A stretch of 64,000 nucleotides of DNA from Enterococcus nangangensis (lineage in GTDB: Bacteria; Bacillota; Bacilli; Lactobacillales; Enterococcaceae): NCBI RefSeq assembly GCF_005405245.1, contig NZ_BJDR01000009.1, positions 1-64,000 of the forward strand, read 5' to 3'. How positions within the stretch are numbered: the stretch's first letter is position 1; each line of letters begins with the position of its first letter. A program made the position numbers and the translations under genes. The notes under the pieces were generated by a model. That model saw only the letters and a list, made by a program, of their open reading frames with translations, searched no databases and had not been told where the DNA came from. Below are positions 17,721 to 26,407 of the stretch, piece after piece.

Positions 17721-18620
17721 ATGAATGTTAATTTAAGTCAATTCTTTGAGGCGAGTTACTGGCAAGAACTCTTTACCTCAAACCTTTTATCTTGGAGTTT
17801 CTTAGTGAAAGTCTTAGATATTCTTGTCGTCTGGTTCGTAGTCTACAAACTCATCATGTTGGTGCGGGGCACCAAAGCTGTGCAATTGTTAAAAGGGGTC
17901 GTGGTTTTCTTTGTCCTCCGTTTAATTGCCGGTTTGATTGGTTTGACTACTGTCTTGTGGATTATGAATCAAATTATTACCTATGGGGTAATCGCCGCTA
18001 TTGTTATCTTCCAGCCAGAAGTGCGGCGGGGCTTGGAACACATTGGCCGCAGTTCGTTTTGGACGCCAACGCGCAAAGAAGCCGCCGAAGAAGATCGGAT
18101 GGTGAAAGCCTTTGATAAGGCTATTCAATACATGGCCAAACGAAAAATTGGCGCGTTAGTCACGATTGAACGTTCCACAGGTCTAGATGAATACGTGGAA
18201 ACCGGTATTCCGTTAGACGCAGACATTACGGGGGAATTATTAATTAATATTTTTATTCCCAATACGCCCCTCCATGATGGCGCCGTCATTATTAAAAATA
18301 ATAAAATTGCCGTTTCCTGTGCGTACTTGCCCTTATCAGAAAGCCAACTGATTCCTAAAGAATTTGGGACGCGCCACCGGGCAGCAATTGGCATTAGCGA
18401 AGTATCGGATGCTTTGACCTTTGTCGTTTCAGAAGAAACCGGCGATGTCAGTATCACTTTAAACAACACCTTTATTCCCCATTTGAGCCAGGATGAATAT
18501 TTGAAAATTTTACACCAAGAATTAGTGGAACGTAACACCAAAGATAAGGATGAAAAGAAACGTTCTCTTCTTCAGCAATTTATTGAAGGTATTAGCCTTA
18601 GTAAAGGAGGGAAGAAGTAG
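17721..18620 (+). CDS. cdaA: Diadenylate cyclase CdaA
   Basis: A 299-residue membrane-bound cyclase making c-di-AMP from two ATP. Three N-terminal membrane helices (about 28-105) are followed by the DAC domain, with the catalytic DGA motif in LHDGAVII (186-188) and the RHR motif in GTRHRAAIG (218-220). An ATG 51 nt upstream in the same frame lies within the promoter; the ATG at 17721 with AAAGAGG upstream is the sensible start. Overlap of one base with cdaR and glmM downstream is the conserved Firmicute arrangement. Confidence 0.96.
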   Translation: MNVNLSQFFEASYWQELFTSNLLSWSFLVKVLDILVVWFVVYKLIMLVRGTKAVQLLKGVVVFFVLRLIAGLIGLTTVLWIMNQIITYGVIAAIVIFQPEVRRGLEHIGRSSFWTPTRKEAAEEDRMVKAFDKAIQYMAKRKIGALVTIERSTGLDEYVETGIPLDADITGELLINIFIPNTPLHDGAVIIKNNKIAVSCAYLPLSESQLIPKEFGTRHRAAIGISEVSDALTFVVSEETGDVSITLNNTFIPHLSQDEYLKILHQELVERNTKDKDEKKRSLLQQFIEGISLSKGGKK

Positions 18621-19717
18621 TGCAAAAATTTTTAAAAAGCAATTTATTTTACAGCCTGATTTCCTTACTCTTTGCCTTACTTCTTTTCTTTAATGCTAAC
18701 TCTGGTACTTCACGGCAAGTAACGCAAAGTGCGCAGACGTATAATACGACTGCTTATGATGTGCCCATTCAAGTCGATTACGATGAAGACAAGTATTACG
18801 TATCCGGTTTGCCAGATACCGTCAGTGTTCATTTGAGTAGTCTAAATCGTATCAAATTAAACCAAGAGGCTGATGATTCCACGCGTTCCTTTAAGGTGGT
18901 GGCGGATTTAAGTCATCAAAGTAGCGGCACGGTGGATGTGACCTTACGGGTGACGAACTTAACTTCTGGTGTTGAGGCAATTGTGGATCCAGCCGTTGTT
19001 TCTGTAACGATTGAAAAGAAAGTCTCACAAAAATTTAAAGTGACACCAGTCTTGAGTGATAGTATAGTGAAGGATGGTTATACTTTAGGCGACGTGACGT
19101 TTGATAAGACGGAAGTAACCGTGACCACTGGTGAACAGACCATGACGCAGATTAAAGAAGTTCAAGCAGTCTTTAATCCTAACCGGACTACGATGGAAAG
19201 TTTTTCTGAAGAAGTTCAGCTGCAAGCCATTGATAGTAACGGTGACATTTTGCCGGTAACTATCGAACCTGCCCGCGTCACGGGTGAAGTGGAAGTAGTC
19301 GCTCCCACCAAAACCGTCAGCTTAAAAGCAAAAGAAACCGGAACAGTGGCTAGTGGAGTTGCTAGCGTCAATATCAACTTGGAAACCGATGAAGCGATAA
19401 TTACTGGTCCGCAGTCACTTTTAGCTGAGCTCACCACTATTGAAATTCCAGTGGATGTTACGGGAATTCGCAAGGAAACCACCATGACAGTGGACATTCC
19501 CTTGCCGGAAGACAGTCTCACGGCAACGCCAAAGAGTGTAAAGGTGACTTTAACACCGATTTTTGCCAGTCAAAGCGGCAGCAGTTCAGCGCCTACTACG
19601 AGCGGTTCTAGTAGCAGTAGTAGTAGCGGAGTGCAAAGTGAGACGAGTGCAACAACTTCTAGCAGTGCTGCTGGCACTGCCACTGTGGAAACCACCACTT
19701 CAACAACAGCCAATTAA
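18620..19717 (+). CDS. cdaR: CdaA regulatory protein CdaR (YbbR domains)
   Basis: A 365-residue extracytoplasmic protein anchored by one N-terminal helix (FYSLISLLFALLLFF). Several YbbR repeats follow (for example DVPIQVDYDEDKYYVSGLPDTV and IPVDVTGI). The last 45 or so residues are a Ser/Thr/Ala-rich tail likely to be disordered or cell-wall spanning. CdaR binds and tunes CdaA. The GTG start follows AAAGGAGGG inside the end of cdaA, and the two genes share one base. Confidence 0.93.
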   Translation: MQKFLKSNLFYSLISLLFALLLFFNANSGTSRQVTQSAQTYNTTAYDVPIQVDYDEDKYYVSGLPDTVSVHLSSLNRIKLNQEADDSTRSFKVVADLSHQSSGTVDVTLRVTNLTSGVEAIVDPAVVSVTIEKKVSQKFKVTPVLSDSIVKDGYTLGDVTFDKTEVTVTTGEQTMTQIKEVQAVFNPNRTTMESFSEEVQLQAIDSNGDILPVTIEPARVTGEVEVVAPTKTVSLKAKETGTVASGVASVNINLETDEAIITGPQSLLAELTTIEIPVDVTGIRKETTMTVDIPLPEDSLTATPKSVKVTLTPIFASQSGSSSAPTTSGSSSSSSSGVQSETSATTSSSAAGTATVETTTSTTAN

Positions 19718-19753
19718 TTAGTAATCGAAGACTTACATTAAAGGAGTATCATC

Positions 19754-21112
19754 ATGGGAAAATATTTTGGGACTGACGGCGTCCGTGGCGTCGCAAATCA
19801 GGAATTAACACCAGAGTTAGCATTTAAATTAGGGCGCTGTGGCGGCTACGTTTTAAGTCGGCACCACGAAGGCGAAAGCAAACCTCGTGTTTTAGTAGGA
19901 CGAGATACGCGAATCTCTGGCGAATTATTGGAGTACGCCTTAATCTCTGGTTTACTTTCCGTAGGGATTGAAGTATTTCGCTTGGGTGTGATTTCTACAC
20001 CGGGGGTTGCTTATTTAACGCGGGTACAAAAAGCTGCTGCCGGGGTGATGATTTCTGCTTCCCACAATCCAGCAGCCGATAATGGAATTAAGTTTTTTGG
20101 TTCCGACGGTTACAAACTCGTAGACGACCAAGAGTTGGAAATTGAAGCGTTGTTGGACGCAGTCGACGACACTTTACCACGGCCAGCCGCAGAAGGCTTG
20201 GGTTCCGTGGATGATTATCCAGAAGGGTTGTTAAAATACTCGCAATTCTTAGAACAAACGGTGCCAGGCAATCTCGAAGGCTTGACGATTTGTGTCGATG
20301 CCGCTAATGGGGCCACTTATACCACCGTTAATCGGTTGTTTGCCGATTTAGACACGGACTTTTACACGATGGGAACTTCACCTAATGGCTTGAATATCAA
20401 TGATGGTGTGGGTTCAACACATCCTGAAAAACTTCAAGCTTTCGTTTTGGAAAAGGCAGCCGATGTTGGGTTAGCTTTTGATGGCGATGGTGATCGGGTG
20501 ATTGCGGTGGACGAATTAGGTAATATCGTTAACGGCGATAAAATTATGTATATCTGTGGCAAGTATTTAGCTGAAAAGAATCGTTTGAAAAAAAATACAG
20601 TAGTTGCTACGGTGATGAGTAATTTAGGTTTTTACAAAGCTTTGAAAGCGGCGGGCTTAAATGCGATCACTACCAAAGTCGGGGACCGTTACGTGGTGGA
20701 AGAAATGCGGAAAAACGACTATAACTTTGGTGGCGAACAGTCTGGTCATATGATTTTCTTGGACTTCAATACTACCGGTGACGGGATGCTTTCTGGGATT
20801 CAACTCTTAAGCATCATGAAAGAGACGGGCAAGAAATTGTCAGAACTCGCCGCCGAAATTACAGAATATCCACAAAAATTAGTGAACATTCGCGTCTCCA
20901 ACAAAAATGGGGCCATGGAAGTACCAGCTATTAAAGCCGCTATTGAAGAAGCCGAAGCCGAAATGGCTGGCGATGGTCGGATTCTTGTACGTCCTTCCGG
21001 CACTGAACCTTTATTACGCGTAATGGCTGAAGCGCCAACGCCAGAAAAAGTGGAATACTACGTGGAAAAAATTGCCGCTGTAGTGCGCCAAGAAATTGGT
21101 TTAGAAGACTAA
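19754..21112 (+). CDS. glmM: Phosphoglucosamine mutase
   Basis: A 452-residue enzyme that turns glucosamine-6-phosphate into glucosamine-1-phosphate for peptidoglycan precursors. The phosphoserine loop is SASHNP (101-106, Ser103), the metal loop is DGDGDR, the sugar loop is GGEQSGH, and the phosphate-binding loop is [10 protein letters not shown] near the end. The ATG follows TAAAGGAG. Last gene of cdaA-cdaR-glmM; in other Firmicutes GlmM binds and restrains CdaA. Confidence 0.97.
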   Translation: MGKYFGTDGVRGVANQELTPELAFKLGRCGGYVLSRHHEGESKPRVLVGRDTRISGELLEYALISGLLSVGIEVFRLGVISTPGVAYLTRVQKAAAGVMISASHNPAADNGIKFFGSDGYKLVDDQELEIEALLDAVDDTLPRPAAEGLGSVDDYPEGLLKYSQFLEQTVPGNLEGLTICVDAANGATYTTVNRLFADLDTDFYTMGTSPNGLNINDGVGSTHPEKLQAFVLEKAADVGLAFDGDGDRVIAVDELGNIVNGDKIMYICGKYLAEKNRLKKNTVVATVMSNLGFYKALKAAGLNAITTKVGDRYVVEEMRKNDYNFGGEQSGHMIFLDFNTTGDGMLSGIQLLSIMKETGKKLSELAAEITEYPQKLVNIRVSNKNGAMEVPAIKAAIEEAEAEMAGDGRILVRPSGTEPLLRVMAEAPTPEKVEYYVEKIAAVVRQEIGLED

Positions 21113-21119
21113 CTGAAAA

Positions 21120-21157
21120 TGCGTCGCTGACTCGTCTAGAGTGGCGGCGCTTTTTAC
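21120..21157 (+). terminator. Terminator after glmM
   Basis: GCGTCGCTGACTC pairs imperfectly with GAGTGGCGGCGC, with several G-T pairs, followed by TTTTT. Confidence 0.65.
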
Positions 21158-21185
21158 GCTTAAAAAATCTAAAGGAGTTTTGCAG

Positions 21186-22232
21186 ATGTTACTCATTAAT
21201 CCAACCGCTAAAACCCAAAATATTTTTACTGGGTTGCCTGCTGTAGCAGATTCAGCCCAAGGAAAACTTTTTGCCACCACGAATCCATTATTTTCTTGGC
21301 ATGCTACGTATTTTAATGTGCAACGAAAAAAAATCTTGCTTTTAGTGAATGACTTAACTTATTTTCCCATCGTCTTAGCAGATATTAATGCTGCCAATAA
21401 AAAGAAGTTGGCAGAAATTTTTCCCTCTGCTGTTTATACTGCTTTTATTGAGGCGGGGATTGCCCCAACACGAGTTGAAAAATATTTAGCTTTAGCCGGG
21501 GACATCAAAATAAATGCTGGTTTTAATCGCGTAGTAGTAGGTGTAATGAATTTACAATTGCGTTATTTAGAACATCATCCGCTGGACTTGACGGAAATTT
21601 TGCAAGTTAAAGCTAGCCAAAACCTAGGGAAGAATATCGTGAAGGAAAACTATCCCGTGGATAACTTACGACAAGCTTTCCAACAAGAACTAAAGCTTAC
21701 AGAAGTAAATACTGCTGATGTAACTGCAGCCCAAAATTACCAAATTGAAAAAACGTGGCTACCTTATGCCAACTGGGGAACATTTCAGGCTGAAACAGCA
21801 ACAAGTGAGGAATACGATGTTCGCTTTGCCGCTTTAGCAGCCAATAATGGGCTAGTTTTAGCTGAGTTTGAAAAATATTTATTGGGAAAAGAAAACCTCA
21901 GTGCTAAAGTTGCCCACAAGCATGTGGAAAACGTGGACATAATTATTAATGAATTTTTCCTTTACGATATGGCCATGCCGACGCCCATTAGTCAATATGA
22001 GCTGCTTAGCTATGGATTAGGGGATTGGGGTGTCGATCAAGGTGTTTGGCTCTCTCTAGCCGCTGTAAAAAAAGCTGGCACCGCTTTGAAAAAATTTTAT
22101 CGCTTTTTGGTGGCTGCTGGTGAAATTCCTGCCAGTGCGCTAAAAGAAATTGATGAAGAGATTGCTGAGGGTATCGCTGGTGCGGAGTCTAATTTTCAAC
22201 TGCGTCAGGACTTTGATTATTTTGATTTTTAA
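21186..22232 (+). CDS. DUF6933-like protein of unknown function
   Basis: About 348 residues. The N-terminal ~150 residues resemble the DUF6933 type (LLINPTAKTQ, NPLFSWHATYF, ILLLVNDLTYFPIVL, and a later NLQLRYLEHHPLDL). The C-terminal half is predicted helical and acidic, ends FDYFDF, and has no domain I recognise. An upstream in-frame ATG at 21141 falls inside the glmM terminator, so the ATG at 21186 with AAAGGAG upstream is used. Terminators on both sides make it a single-gene unit. Family assignment is from memory of the motif and is moderate. Confidence 0.65.
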   Translation: MLLINPTAKTQNIFTGLPAVADSAQGKLFATTNPLFSWHATYFNVQRKKILLLVNDLTYFPIVLADINAANKKKLAEIFPSAVYTAFIEAGIAPTRVEKYLALAGDIKINAGFNRVVVGVMNLQLRYLEHHPLDLTEILQVKASQNLGKNIVKENYPVDNLRQAFQQELKLTEVNTADVTAAQNYQIEKTWLPYANWGTFQAETATSEEYDVRFAALAANNGLVLAEFEKYLLGKENLSAKVAHKHVENVDIIINEFFLYDMAMPTPISQYELLSYGLGDWGVDQGVWLSLAAVKKAGTALKKFYRFLVAAGEIPASALKEIDEEIAEGIAGAESNFQLRQDFDYFDF

Positions 22233-22236
22233 AAGT

Positions 22237-22271
22237 AAACTTCCGTCATTTGGTTGGCGGAAGTTTTTTTT
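22237..22271 (+). terminator. Terminator after the DUF6933-like gene
   Basis: AACTTCCGTCA pairs with TGGCGGAAGTT (one G-T pair), followed by eight T residues. Confidence 0.85.
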
Positions 22272-22281
22272 GTCGGGGCTA

Positions 22282-22310
22282 TTGTATCTGTTATTGGAAC
22301 ATGCTATACT
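22282..22310 (+). promoter_or_regulatory. Promoter of the SPFH/RHH/membrane-protein unit
   Basis: TTGTAT, 17 nt and TATACT, with TGC directly before the -10. Confidence 0.7.
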
Positions 22311-22326
22311 CTCCTTGTAATTAATG

Positions 22327-22345
22327 TGATATCAAAATGATATCA
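22327..22345. repeat. Twin TGATATCA palindromes in the SPFH-gene leader
   Basis: Two exact copies of the 8-bp palindrome TGATATCA start at 22327 and 22338. They are 11 bp apart, about one helical turn, and lie between the promoter and the ribosome site. This is a typical layout for a dimer-of-dimers repressor site. A regulator is not proven; the ribbon-helix-helix protein of the same operon is a candidate. Confidence 0.55.
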
Positions 22346-22360
22346 AAGGAGGAGTGTTAG

Positions 22361-23398
22361 ATGGATAATGAGAAAGTGGAATTAAAAGAGGCGACGGCTG
22401 AAATTCATTTAAAAGCAGCGAATGGGATGCCAATTTTATTGCTTAATGTTTTAGGTATTGTTTTATCGATTGTTTTATTTGTGTGGGGAATTTTTTTATT
22501 GGATGATGGCCCTAGCGTTTTAGGCGGTAGCTTGATGGGTCTTGCAATTTTTTATTGGGTGCTCCCAGTCTGGATTTTATTTGCCGGCTTGAAAGTTGTC
22601 CATCCTAACGAGGCCTTAGTCATGACTTTATTTGGGAAATATGTCGGGACGTTAAAAGGTGCGGGTTTTTACTTCGTCAATCCTTTTATGGTGGCCGCGC
22701 CTGTTCCTAAGAGTGCTGGTCAAGAAGCAGCTGGCTTAAAAGACGGAGACAGTGATCCTGTTGTCGGAGCAGCCAAAACGGCAGCAGCGGGGGCGTTACC
22801 TAAGAAACGTCTCTCTTTAAAAACCATGGCTTTAAGCAACAACAAACAAAAAGTCAATGATAAACTAGGTAATCCCATCATCATTAGCATTGTCGTAATT
22901 TGGCACATTAAAGATACCGCTAAAGCGATGTTTGATGTGGATAATTTTATGGATTACCTTTCAATCCAGTCTGACTCTGCCTTACGAAACATTGTCCGTT
23001 TGTATCCTTATGATGCTACTGACGATGAAGATGCCAATGAAAAAAGTTTGCGGGGCTCCAGCTTAGAAGTCAGTGCTAAACTTGCTGAAGAAATCCAAAG
23101 TAAAGTAGACGTTGCCGGCATTGAAGTTTTGGAAGCGAAAATTACCCATTTAGCCTACGCCCCAGAAATTGCGGCTGCCATGTTACAACGGCAACAAGCT
23201 TCAGCCATTGTCGATGCCCGTCAATTGATTGTGGAAGGCGCAGTAGGCATGGTGGAAATGGCTATCGAAAAACTCAACGAACAAAGTATTGTGGATTTAG
23301 ATGAAGAACGCAAAGCTGCCATGGTGAGCAACTTAATGGTAGTCTTATGTGGTAATCGCGACGCTCAACCAGTCGTCAATAGTGGTTCTCTTTATTAA
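22361..23398 (+). CDS. SPFH/Band-7 domain membrane protein
   Basis: A 345-residue protein with two N-terminal membrane helices (about 27-75). An SPFH/Band-7 domain follows ([31 protein letters not shown], then [26 protein letters not shown]). It continues into the helical [20 protein letters not shown] segment that ends many Band-7 proteins. An Ala-rich insert of about 40 residues splits the early part of the domain. Such proteins form membrane scaffolds or protease-adapter rings; the partner here is unknown. The ATG follows AAAGGAGGAG. First gene of a three-gene unit. Confidence 0.87.
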   Translation: MDNEKVELKEATAEIHLKAANGMPILLLNVLGIVLSIVLFVWGIFLLDDGPSVLGGSLMGLAIFYWVLPVWILFAGLKVVHPNEALVMTLFGKYVGTLKGAGFYFVNPFMVAAPVPKSAGQEAAGLKDGDSDPVVGAAKTAAAGALPKKRLSLKTMALSNNKQKVNDKLGNPIIISIVVIWHIKDTAKAMFDVDNFMDYLSIQSDSALRNIVRLYPYDATDDEDANEKSLRGSSLEVSAKLAEEIQSKVDVAGIEVLEAKITHLAYAPEIAAAMLQRQQASAIVDARQLIVEGAVGMVEMAIEKLNEQSIVDLDEERKAAMVSNLMVVLCGNRDAQPVVNSGSLY

Positions 23399-23427
23399 AA
23401 GTTAATCCAAGAAAGGAGCGGTACATT

Positions 23428-23601
23428 GTGGCAGGCAAACAGACGAAACCTAAAAAGCAAGTGCCGTTGCGGCTTTCTGGTGAATTATACGACGAATTAA
23501 TGGCCTGGGCAGAAGACGAGTTTCGCAGTGTCAATGGTCAAATCGAGTACTTGCTGACGGAAGCCGTTAAAAAGAGAAAGAAAGGTCACCAGGCTGAATA
23601 G
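23428..23601 (+). CDS. Small ribbon-helix-helix (Arc-like) protein
   Basis: A 57-residue basic protein starting GTG after GAAAGGAG. A short beta strand ([11 protein letters not shown]) is followed by two helices ([13 protein letters not shown] and [14 protein letters not shown]), the layout of Arc/MetJ-type DNA-binding dimers. It sits between the SPFH gene and a small membrane protein gene. No toxin gene is beside it, so an antitoxin role is not supported. It could bind the TGATATCA palindromes upstream of the operon (inference). Confidence 0.78.
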   Translation: MAGKQTKPKKQVPLRLSGELYDELMAWAEDEFRSVNGQIEYLLTEAVKKRKKGHQAE

Positions 23602-23619
23602 CTGGTGGAAGATGAAAAA

Positions 23620-24102
23620 ATGTTTGAATTTTTTGGTGGAGCAATCCTCACAGCAATTTTAAAATACGCTAAACAGTTGCCTAAACCAATCGCTTGGCTG
23701 TTACTAGCAATCCCTTTAATTTTCTTTGGCGGCTTCGCGTTGCTCTTTGCCTACGGAACGGTTTCTGGTTTACTTGATGGTAATTTTCCTTTAGCCGGTT
23801 TAAGTTTTGTCGTCTTTGGCCTTTTTGTGGCGGTAATCCTTGTGTGTGTGGATGCTTTTTTAAGTCTTGATGGTCAGGAACGCCCCTATTTTAAAAAAAT
23901 TATCAAACTCCTAGTGGCCCTTTTGGCTTTGCTTTTTGTGGCGGGTTTTCTTATTTTAATGATTGTGGACACTTTTGTGGAAAACGTCACGACAGAGATG
24001 AATCTCCTACAACGCATCTTAATGTTTTCCTTTGCAATTTTGGGAGTAGTAGGCTTTTCCATTAGAACGATAAACGCCATTAAAGCTTTACATGAAAGTT
24101 AG
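23620..24102 (+). CDS. Small multi-pass membrane protein of unknown function
   Basis: About 160 residues with four predicted membrane helices in two pairs (about 24-50, 58-80, 92-118, 130-150) and a short KYAKQLPKP amphipathic start. No catalytic motif is visible. The start could be GTG 23605, which overlaps no ribosome site, or ATG 23620, preceded by GGTGGAAG. It lies a few bases after the RHH gene and before a terminator, so it is the third gene of the SPFH unit. I do not recognise the family. Confidence 0.7.
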   Translation: MFEFFGGAILTAILKYAKQLPKPIAWLLLAIPLIFFGGFALLFAYGTVSGLLDGNFPLAGLSFVVFGLFVAVILVCVDAFLSLDGQERPYFKKIIKLLVALLALLFVAGFLILMIVDTFVENVTTEMNLLQRILMFSFAILGVVGFSIRTINAIKALHES

Positions 24103-24119
24103 AAATAAAAAGATTACCG

Positions 24120-24157
24120 GATGGACCAACTACGAAAATAGTGGTCCATCTTTTTTT
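24120..24157 (+). terminator. Terminator of the SPFH unit
   Basis: GATGGACCAACTA pairs with TAGTGGTCCATC around a CGAAAA loop, followed by seven T residues. Confidence 0.9.
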
Positions 24158-24188
24158 GCTGACAACTAGAAATTTTCCCCAATGCACC

Positions 24189-24218
24189 TTGTCTGTAAGC
24201 TGAAAAATATGCTATCCT
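24189..24218 (+). promoter_or_regulatory. Promoter of the TDT transporter gene
   Basis: TTGTCT, 18 nt and TATCCT, with TGC directly before the -10. Confidence 0.55.
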
Positions 24219-24243
24219 AGGAGAGTTTGAAGGGCGGGAGTAG

Positions 24244-25203
24244 ATGGTGTTAAAATTTTTACAAAAATTGCCAATCCCCATTAGTGGACTGGCGCTAGGT
24301 TTAGTAGCCTTAGGAAATTTAATGAAACAAGAGCATTGGTTAGTCTGGGGAAATTTTACCGGTTGTCTCGGTATTATTTTATTATCCTTAGTGCTGGCTA
24401 AAATTATTTTTGCTGCGAAGACGGTAGTCACCGCTTTAAAAGATCCAGTAGTGGCTTCAGTGGCCCCAACTTTTTCCATGGCGTGGATGGTGACGGCAAC
24501 GTATTTACTACAATGGGGGCTACCTTTAAATTTTTTGAAATTTTTTTGGTTAATCGGCTTTGTGTTGCATTGGGGTTTATTATGCTATTTTACGTGGGCG
24601 TTTGTGATTAAAGTTAAATTTTCTTTGAACCAAGTCTATCCCAGCTGGTACATTGTTTATATTGGTTTAGGAATTATTCCCATTACGGGGAACGCTTTTT
24701 ATCCTCAGCTAACGCATCTTTTATTTTATCCCATTTTAATTGCTTACTTGGGAATGTTACCTTTTGTTTTGTATCGCGCTTTTTTCGGCAGTCCCTTGAA
24801 AAAACCACAGCTACCGTTAAATACGATTATTGCGGCTCCGACTTCGCTATGTCTGACGGGTTATCTGAAAACTTTTAGTGGGGTAAATGAAGTCTTGATG
24901 GTAAGTTTATTAAGTTTAGCGCAAATTTTATATCTAGGCACTTTGATTTTTTTAGTGGTGCGGGCCTTACGCGTTCCGTTTTATCCTAGCTATTCTGCCT
25001 TTACTTTCCCCTTAGTGATTAGCGCTACAGCCTTAACTTGCGTCAATGATTTTTGGCATCTTCATTATCCGCAAATGCTATTTTTGGATTATGTCGAGGG
25101 AATTGAAGTTGTCCTAGCAGGTTTGATGGTCTTTTATGTGTTGTTTCGTTATTTACACTTTTTTAAAACGAGTTTATTTGTTCCACTTGAAACGGAAAAA
25201 TGA
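24244..25203 (+). CDS. TDT (TehA/SLAC1-like) family transporter
   Basis: A 319-residue integral membrane protein with about ten hydrophobic helices. It fits the tellurite-resistance/dicarboxylate transporter (TDT) family: an N-terminal PIPISGLALGLVALGNL helix, the later SVAPTFSMAWM segment, and the internal repeat of helix hairpins. Family members move organic anions or act as anion channels; the substrate is not evident. The ATG is preceded by GAAGGGCGGGAG. It has its own promoter and terminator, so it stands alone. Confidence 0.85.
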   Translation: MVLKFLQKLPIPISGLALGLVALGNLMKQEHWLVWGNFTGCLGIILLSLVLAKIIFAAKTVVTALKDPVVASVAPTFSMAWMVTATYLLQWGLPLNFLKFFWLIGFVLHWGLLCYFTWAFVIKVKFSLNQVYPSWYIVYIGLGIIPITGNAFYPQLTHLLFYPILIAYLGMLPFVLYRAFFGSPLKKPQLPLNTIIAAPTSLCLTGYLKTFSGVNEVLMVSLLSLAQILYLGTLIFLVVRALRVPFYPSYSAFTFPLVISATALTCVNDFWHLHYPQMLFLDYVEGIEVVLAGLMVFYVLFRYLHFFKTSLFVPLETEK

Positions 25204-25218
25204 AAAACAGACTAAGCT

Positions 25219-25255
25219 TAGAGTGTGACAAAATTCTTGTTGCACTCTTTTTTTG
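25219..25255 (+). terminator. Terminator after the TDT gene
   Basis: AGAGTG (25220-25225) pairs with CACTCT (25243-25248), with an inner ACAA/TTGT, followed by a T-run. Confidence 0.85.
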
Positions 25256-25293
25256 TCGCATTTATTTTTGTGGTCCCACCTTAAAGAACTCCT

Positions 25294-25322
25294 TGACGCC
25301 TGCCAAGCAATCCACTACACTT
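25294..25322 (+). promoter_or_regulatory. Promoter of the Fur-box locus
   Basis: TTGACG, 17 nt and TACACT lie just upstream of the Fur-like box and form a sigma-A promoter for the decayed methyltransferase-cupin unit. The box lies close after the -10, so bound repressor would block initiation. Confidence 0.6.
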
Positions 25323-25328
25323 ATTAAG

Positions 25329-25343
25329 TGAGAATGATTATCA
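25329..25343. promoter_or_regulatory. Fur-like operator
   Basis: TGAGAATGATTATCA matches the 7-1-7 Fur box TGATAATNATTATCA at 14 of 15 positions. PerR and Zur boxes fit less well. Its place after the -10 suggests repression when iron is plentiful. Confidence 0.75.
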
Positions 25344-25362
25344 ATTAACCGAGGTGAGAACC

Positions 25363-25660
25363 CTGAAAAAAGAAATGGGACACAATTTTTTAGCACGACT
25401 AGGAAAAACTAAATTACGGCCAGGAGGCGTGGCAGCCACTTTTGACGGCGAAAGGTTTTCAAGCGGTGACCCAAACTCATGGCAAAATGACTTTGTTATC
25501 TCCTAGCGGACTGTTGCGGGATGAAGGTTTTTTAGGGACCATCAAAATGCTTCGCCGTGGCTTACAAAAAGAAAATCGCCAGCAATTTCAAAAGATGTAT
25601 CGCTTTTTTAATCACACCGGGAAAAAGTTACGCTACGTAGCTTTTTGTAGTGTAAAATAG
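25363..25660 (+). pseudogene. Internally deleted, frameshifted class I SAM methyltransferase
   Basis: The 5' part (from ATG 25375, or CTG 25363, which fits the GAGGTG ribosome site) encodes HNFLARLGKTKLRPGG, the usual N-terminus of a family of SAM-dependent methyltransferases. After about 22 codons the frame changes by one. The rest encodes only the family's C-terminus (GKMTLLSPSGLLRDEGFLG, ending in YVAFCSVK). The central Rossmann domain with the SAM-binding loop, roughly 150 residues in the family as I know it, is missing. The gene keeps its promoter and Fur-like box but cannot make a working enzyme. The family assignment rests on recall of both ends. Confidence 0.65.
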
Positions 25661-25679
25661 AAAAAAAGGAGTTGTTCAA

Positions 25680-26026
25680 ATGAATTTTATTCATAAAATC
25701 CCCCACAGCCAAGTGCTGGATTTAAAAAAAGAAGTACCAATTGAAGAAGAACAAATGCTCAGCAAAACCTTAGTGCAACGGGATAGTTTAGGGATGACGG
25801 TCTTTTCTTTGGCGGCTGGACAGGAAATTCCTAAACATTCTTCTAATGGCGATGCCGTGGTAAATATTTTAACCGGGACGGCGGAAATTACCATTGGCAG
25901 CGAAAATTTTTAGTGCACGCTGGCGAAACGATTGTCATGCCGGCTGATGTTCCTCATGCGTTGTACGCCAAAGAAGCTTTTCAAATGCTTTTAGTGGTGG
26001 TAAAACCAAAGGGACCGACTGCATGA
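25680..26026 (+). pseudogene. Cupin-domain protein gene with a one-base frameshift
   Basis: The ATG follows AAAGGAG. The first frame gives a cupin start (MTVFSLAAGQEIPKHSSNGDAVVNIL, then AEITIGSENF) and stops at TAG 25911-25913. The next frame continues the fold without a gap (LVHAGETIVMPADVPHALYA) to a TGA at 26024-26026. The change falls in AAAATTTTTAGTG, where one more T would restore about 115 residues. The metal-binding His in PKHSS and the His in PHAL fall on opposite sides of the break. It is either a recent loss-of-function mutation or a sequencing error in a T-run. It overlaps the next cupin gene as ATGA. Confidence 0.75.
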
Positions 26027-26337
26027 TTATCGACTTAAAAAGTTTAATCAAGGTCCATGAAGAACAAATTACCAGTCGTAGCCTGAGTAAAAAACTTGGT
26101 GTCGCGACACCGGTGACGTTGTTGGCTTTTGACTCAGCGGAAACCATTAGTAACGAAACCAGTCCCCTAGTTAAAATGGTGGAAGTTTTAAGTGGCGAGT
26201 TAGCCGTTACATTGGGCGAAGAAAGTTTTACGGTGACCGCAGGCGAAATGGTGGTGGTGGCACCACAGCTCCACCATAGTTTCCGTGCCCTTAGTGCTTG
26301 CAAAGTATTACAAATCGAATTACCAAATGAAGCATAA
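26023..26337 (+). CDS. Cupin-domain protein
   Basis: A 104-residue single cupin barrel with the pattern LVKMVEVLSGELAVTLGEESFTV and then GEMVVVAPQLHHSF. The second motif has two His residues, but the first lacks the usual His pair, so metal binding is uncertain. It overlaps the end of the frameshifted cupin by 4 nt and would depend on translation reaching that point, so the upstream frameshift may lower its expression. It is probably the last gene of the Fur-box unit. Function unknown. Confidence 0.75.
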   Translation: MIIDLKSLIKVHEEQITSRSLSKKLGVATPVTLLAFDSAETISNETSPLVKMVEVLSGELAVTLGEESFTVTAGEMVVVAPQLHHSFRALSACKVLQIELPNEA

Positions 26338-26389
26338 AAAAAGTGTTCGTAATCACCTTTGAGAGGTTGATTACGGACACTTTTCTTTT
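26338..26389. terminator. Bidirectional terminator between cupin and ABC permease genes
   Basis: AAAAGTGTTCGTAATCA pairs with TGATTACGGACACTTTT with one G-T pair. A and T runs on both sides serve the converging genes. Confidence 0.85.
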
Positions 26390-26407
26390 AATTTGTAAGA
26401 CTGATTC

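Noticed and set aside
19575-19715. Ser/Thr codon-rich tract at the end of cdaR as a separate DNA repeat
   Set aside because: It is the coding sequence of a low-complexity tail, without regular repeat units.
23428-24102. Toxin-antitoxin pair made of the RHH protein and its neighbour
   Set aside because: The neighbour is a four-helix membrane protein and not a known toxin type; the RHH gene sits inside a three-gene unit.
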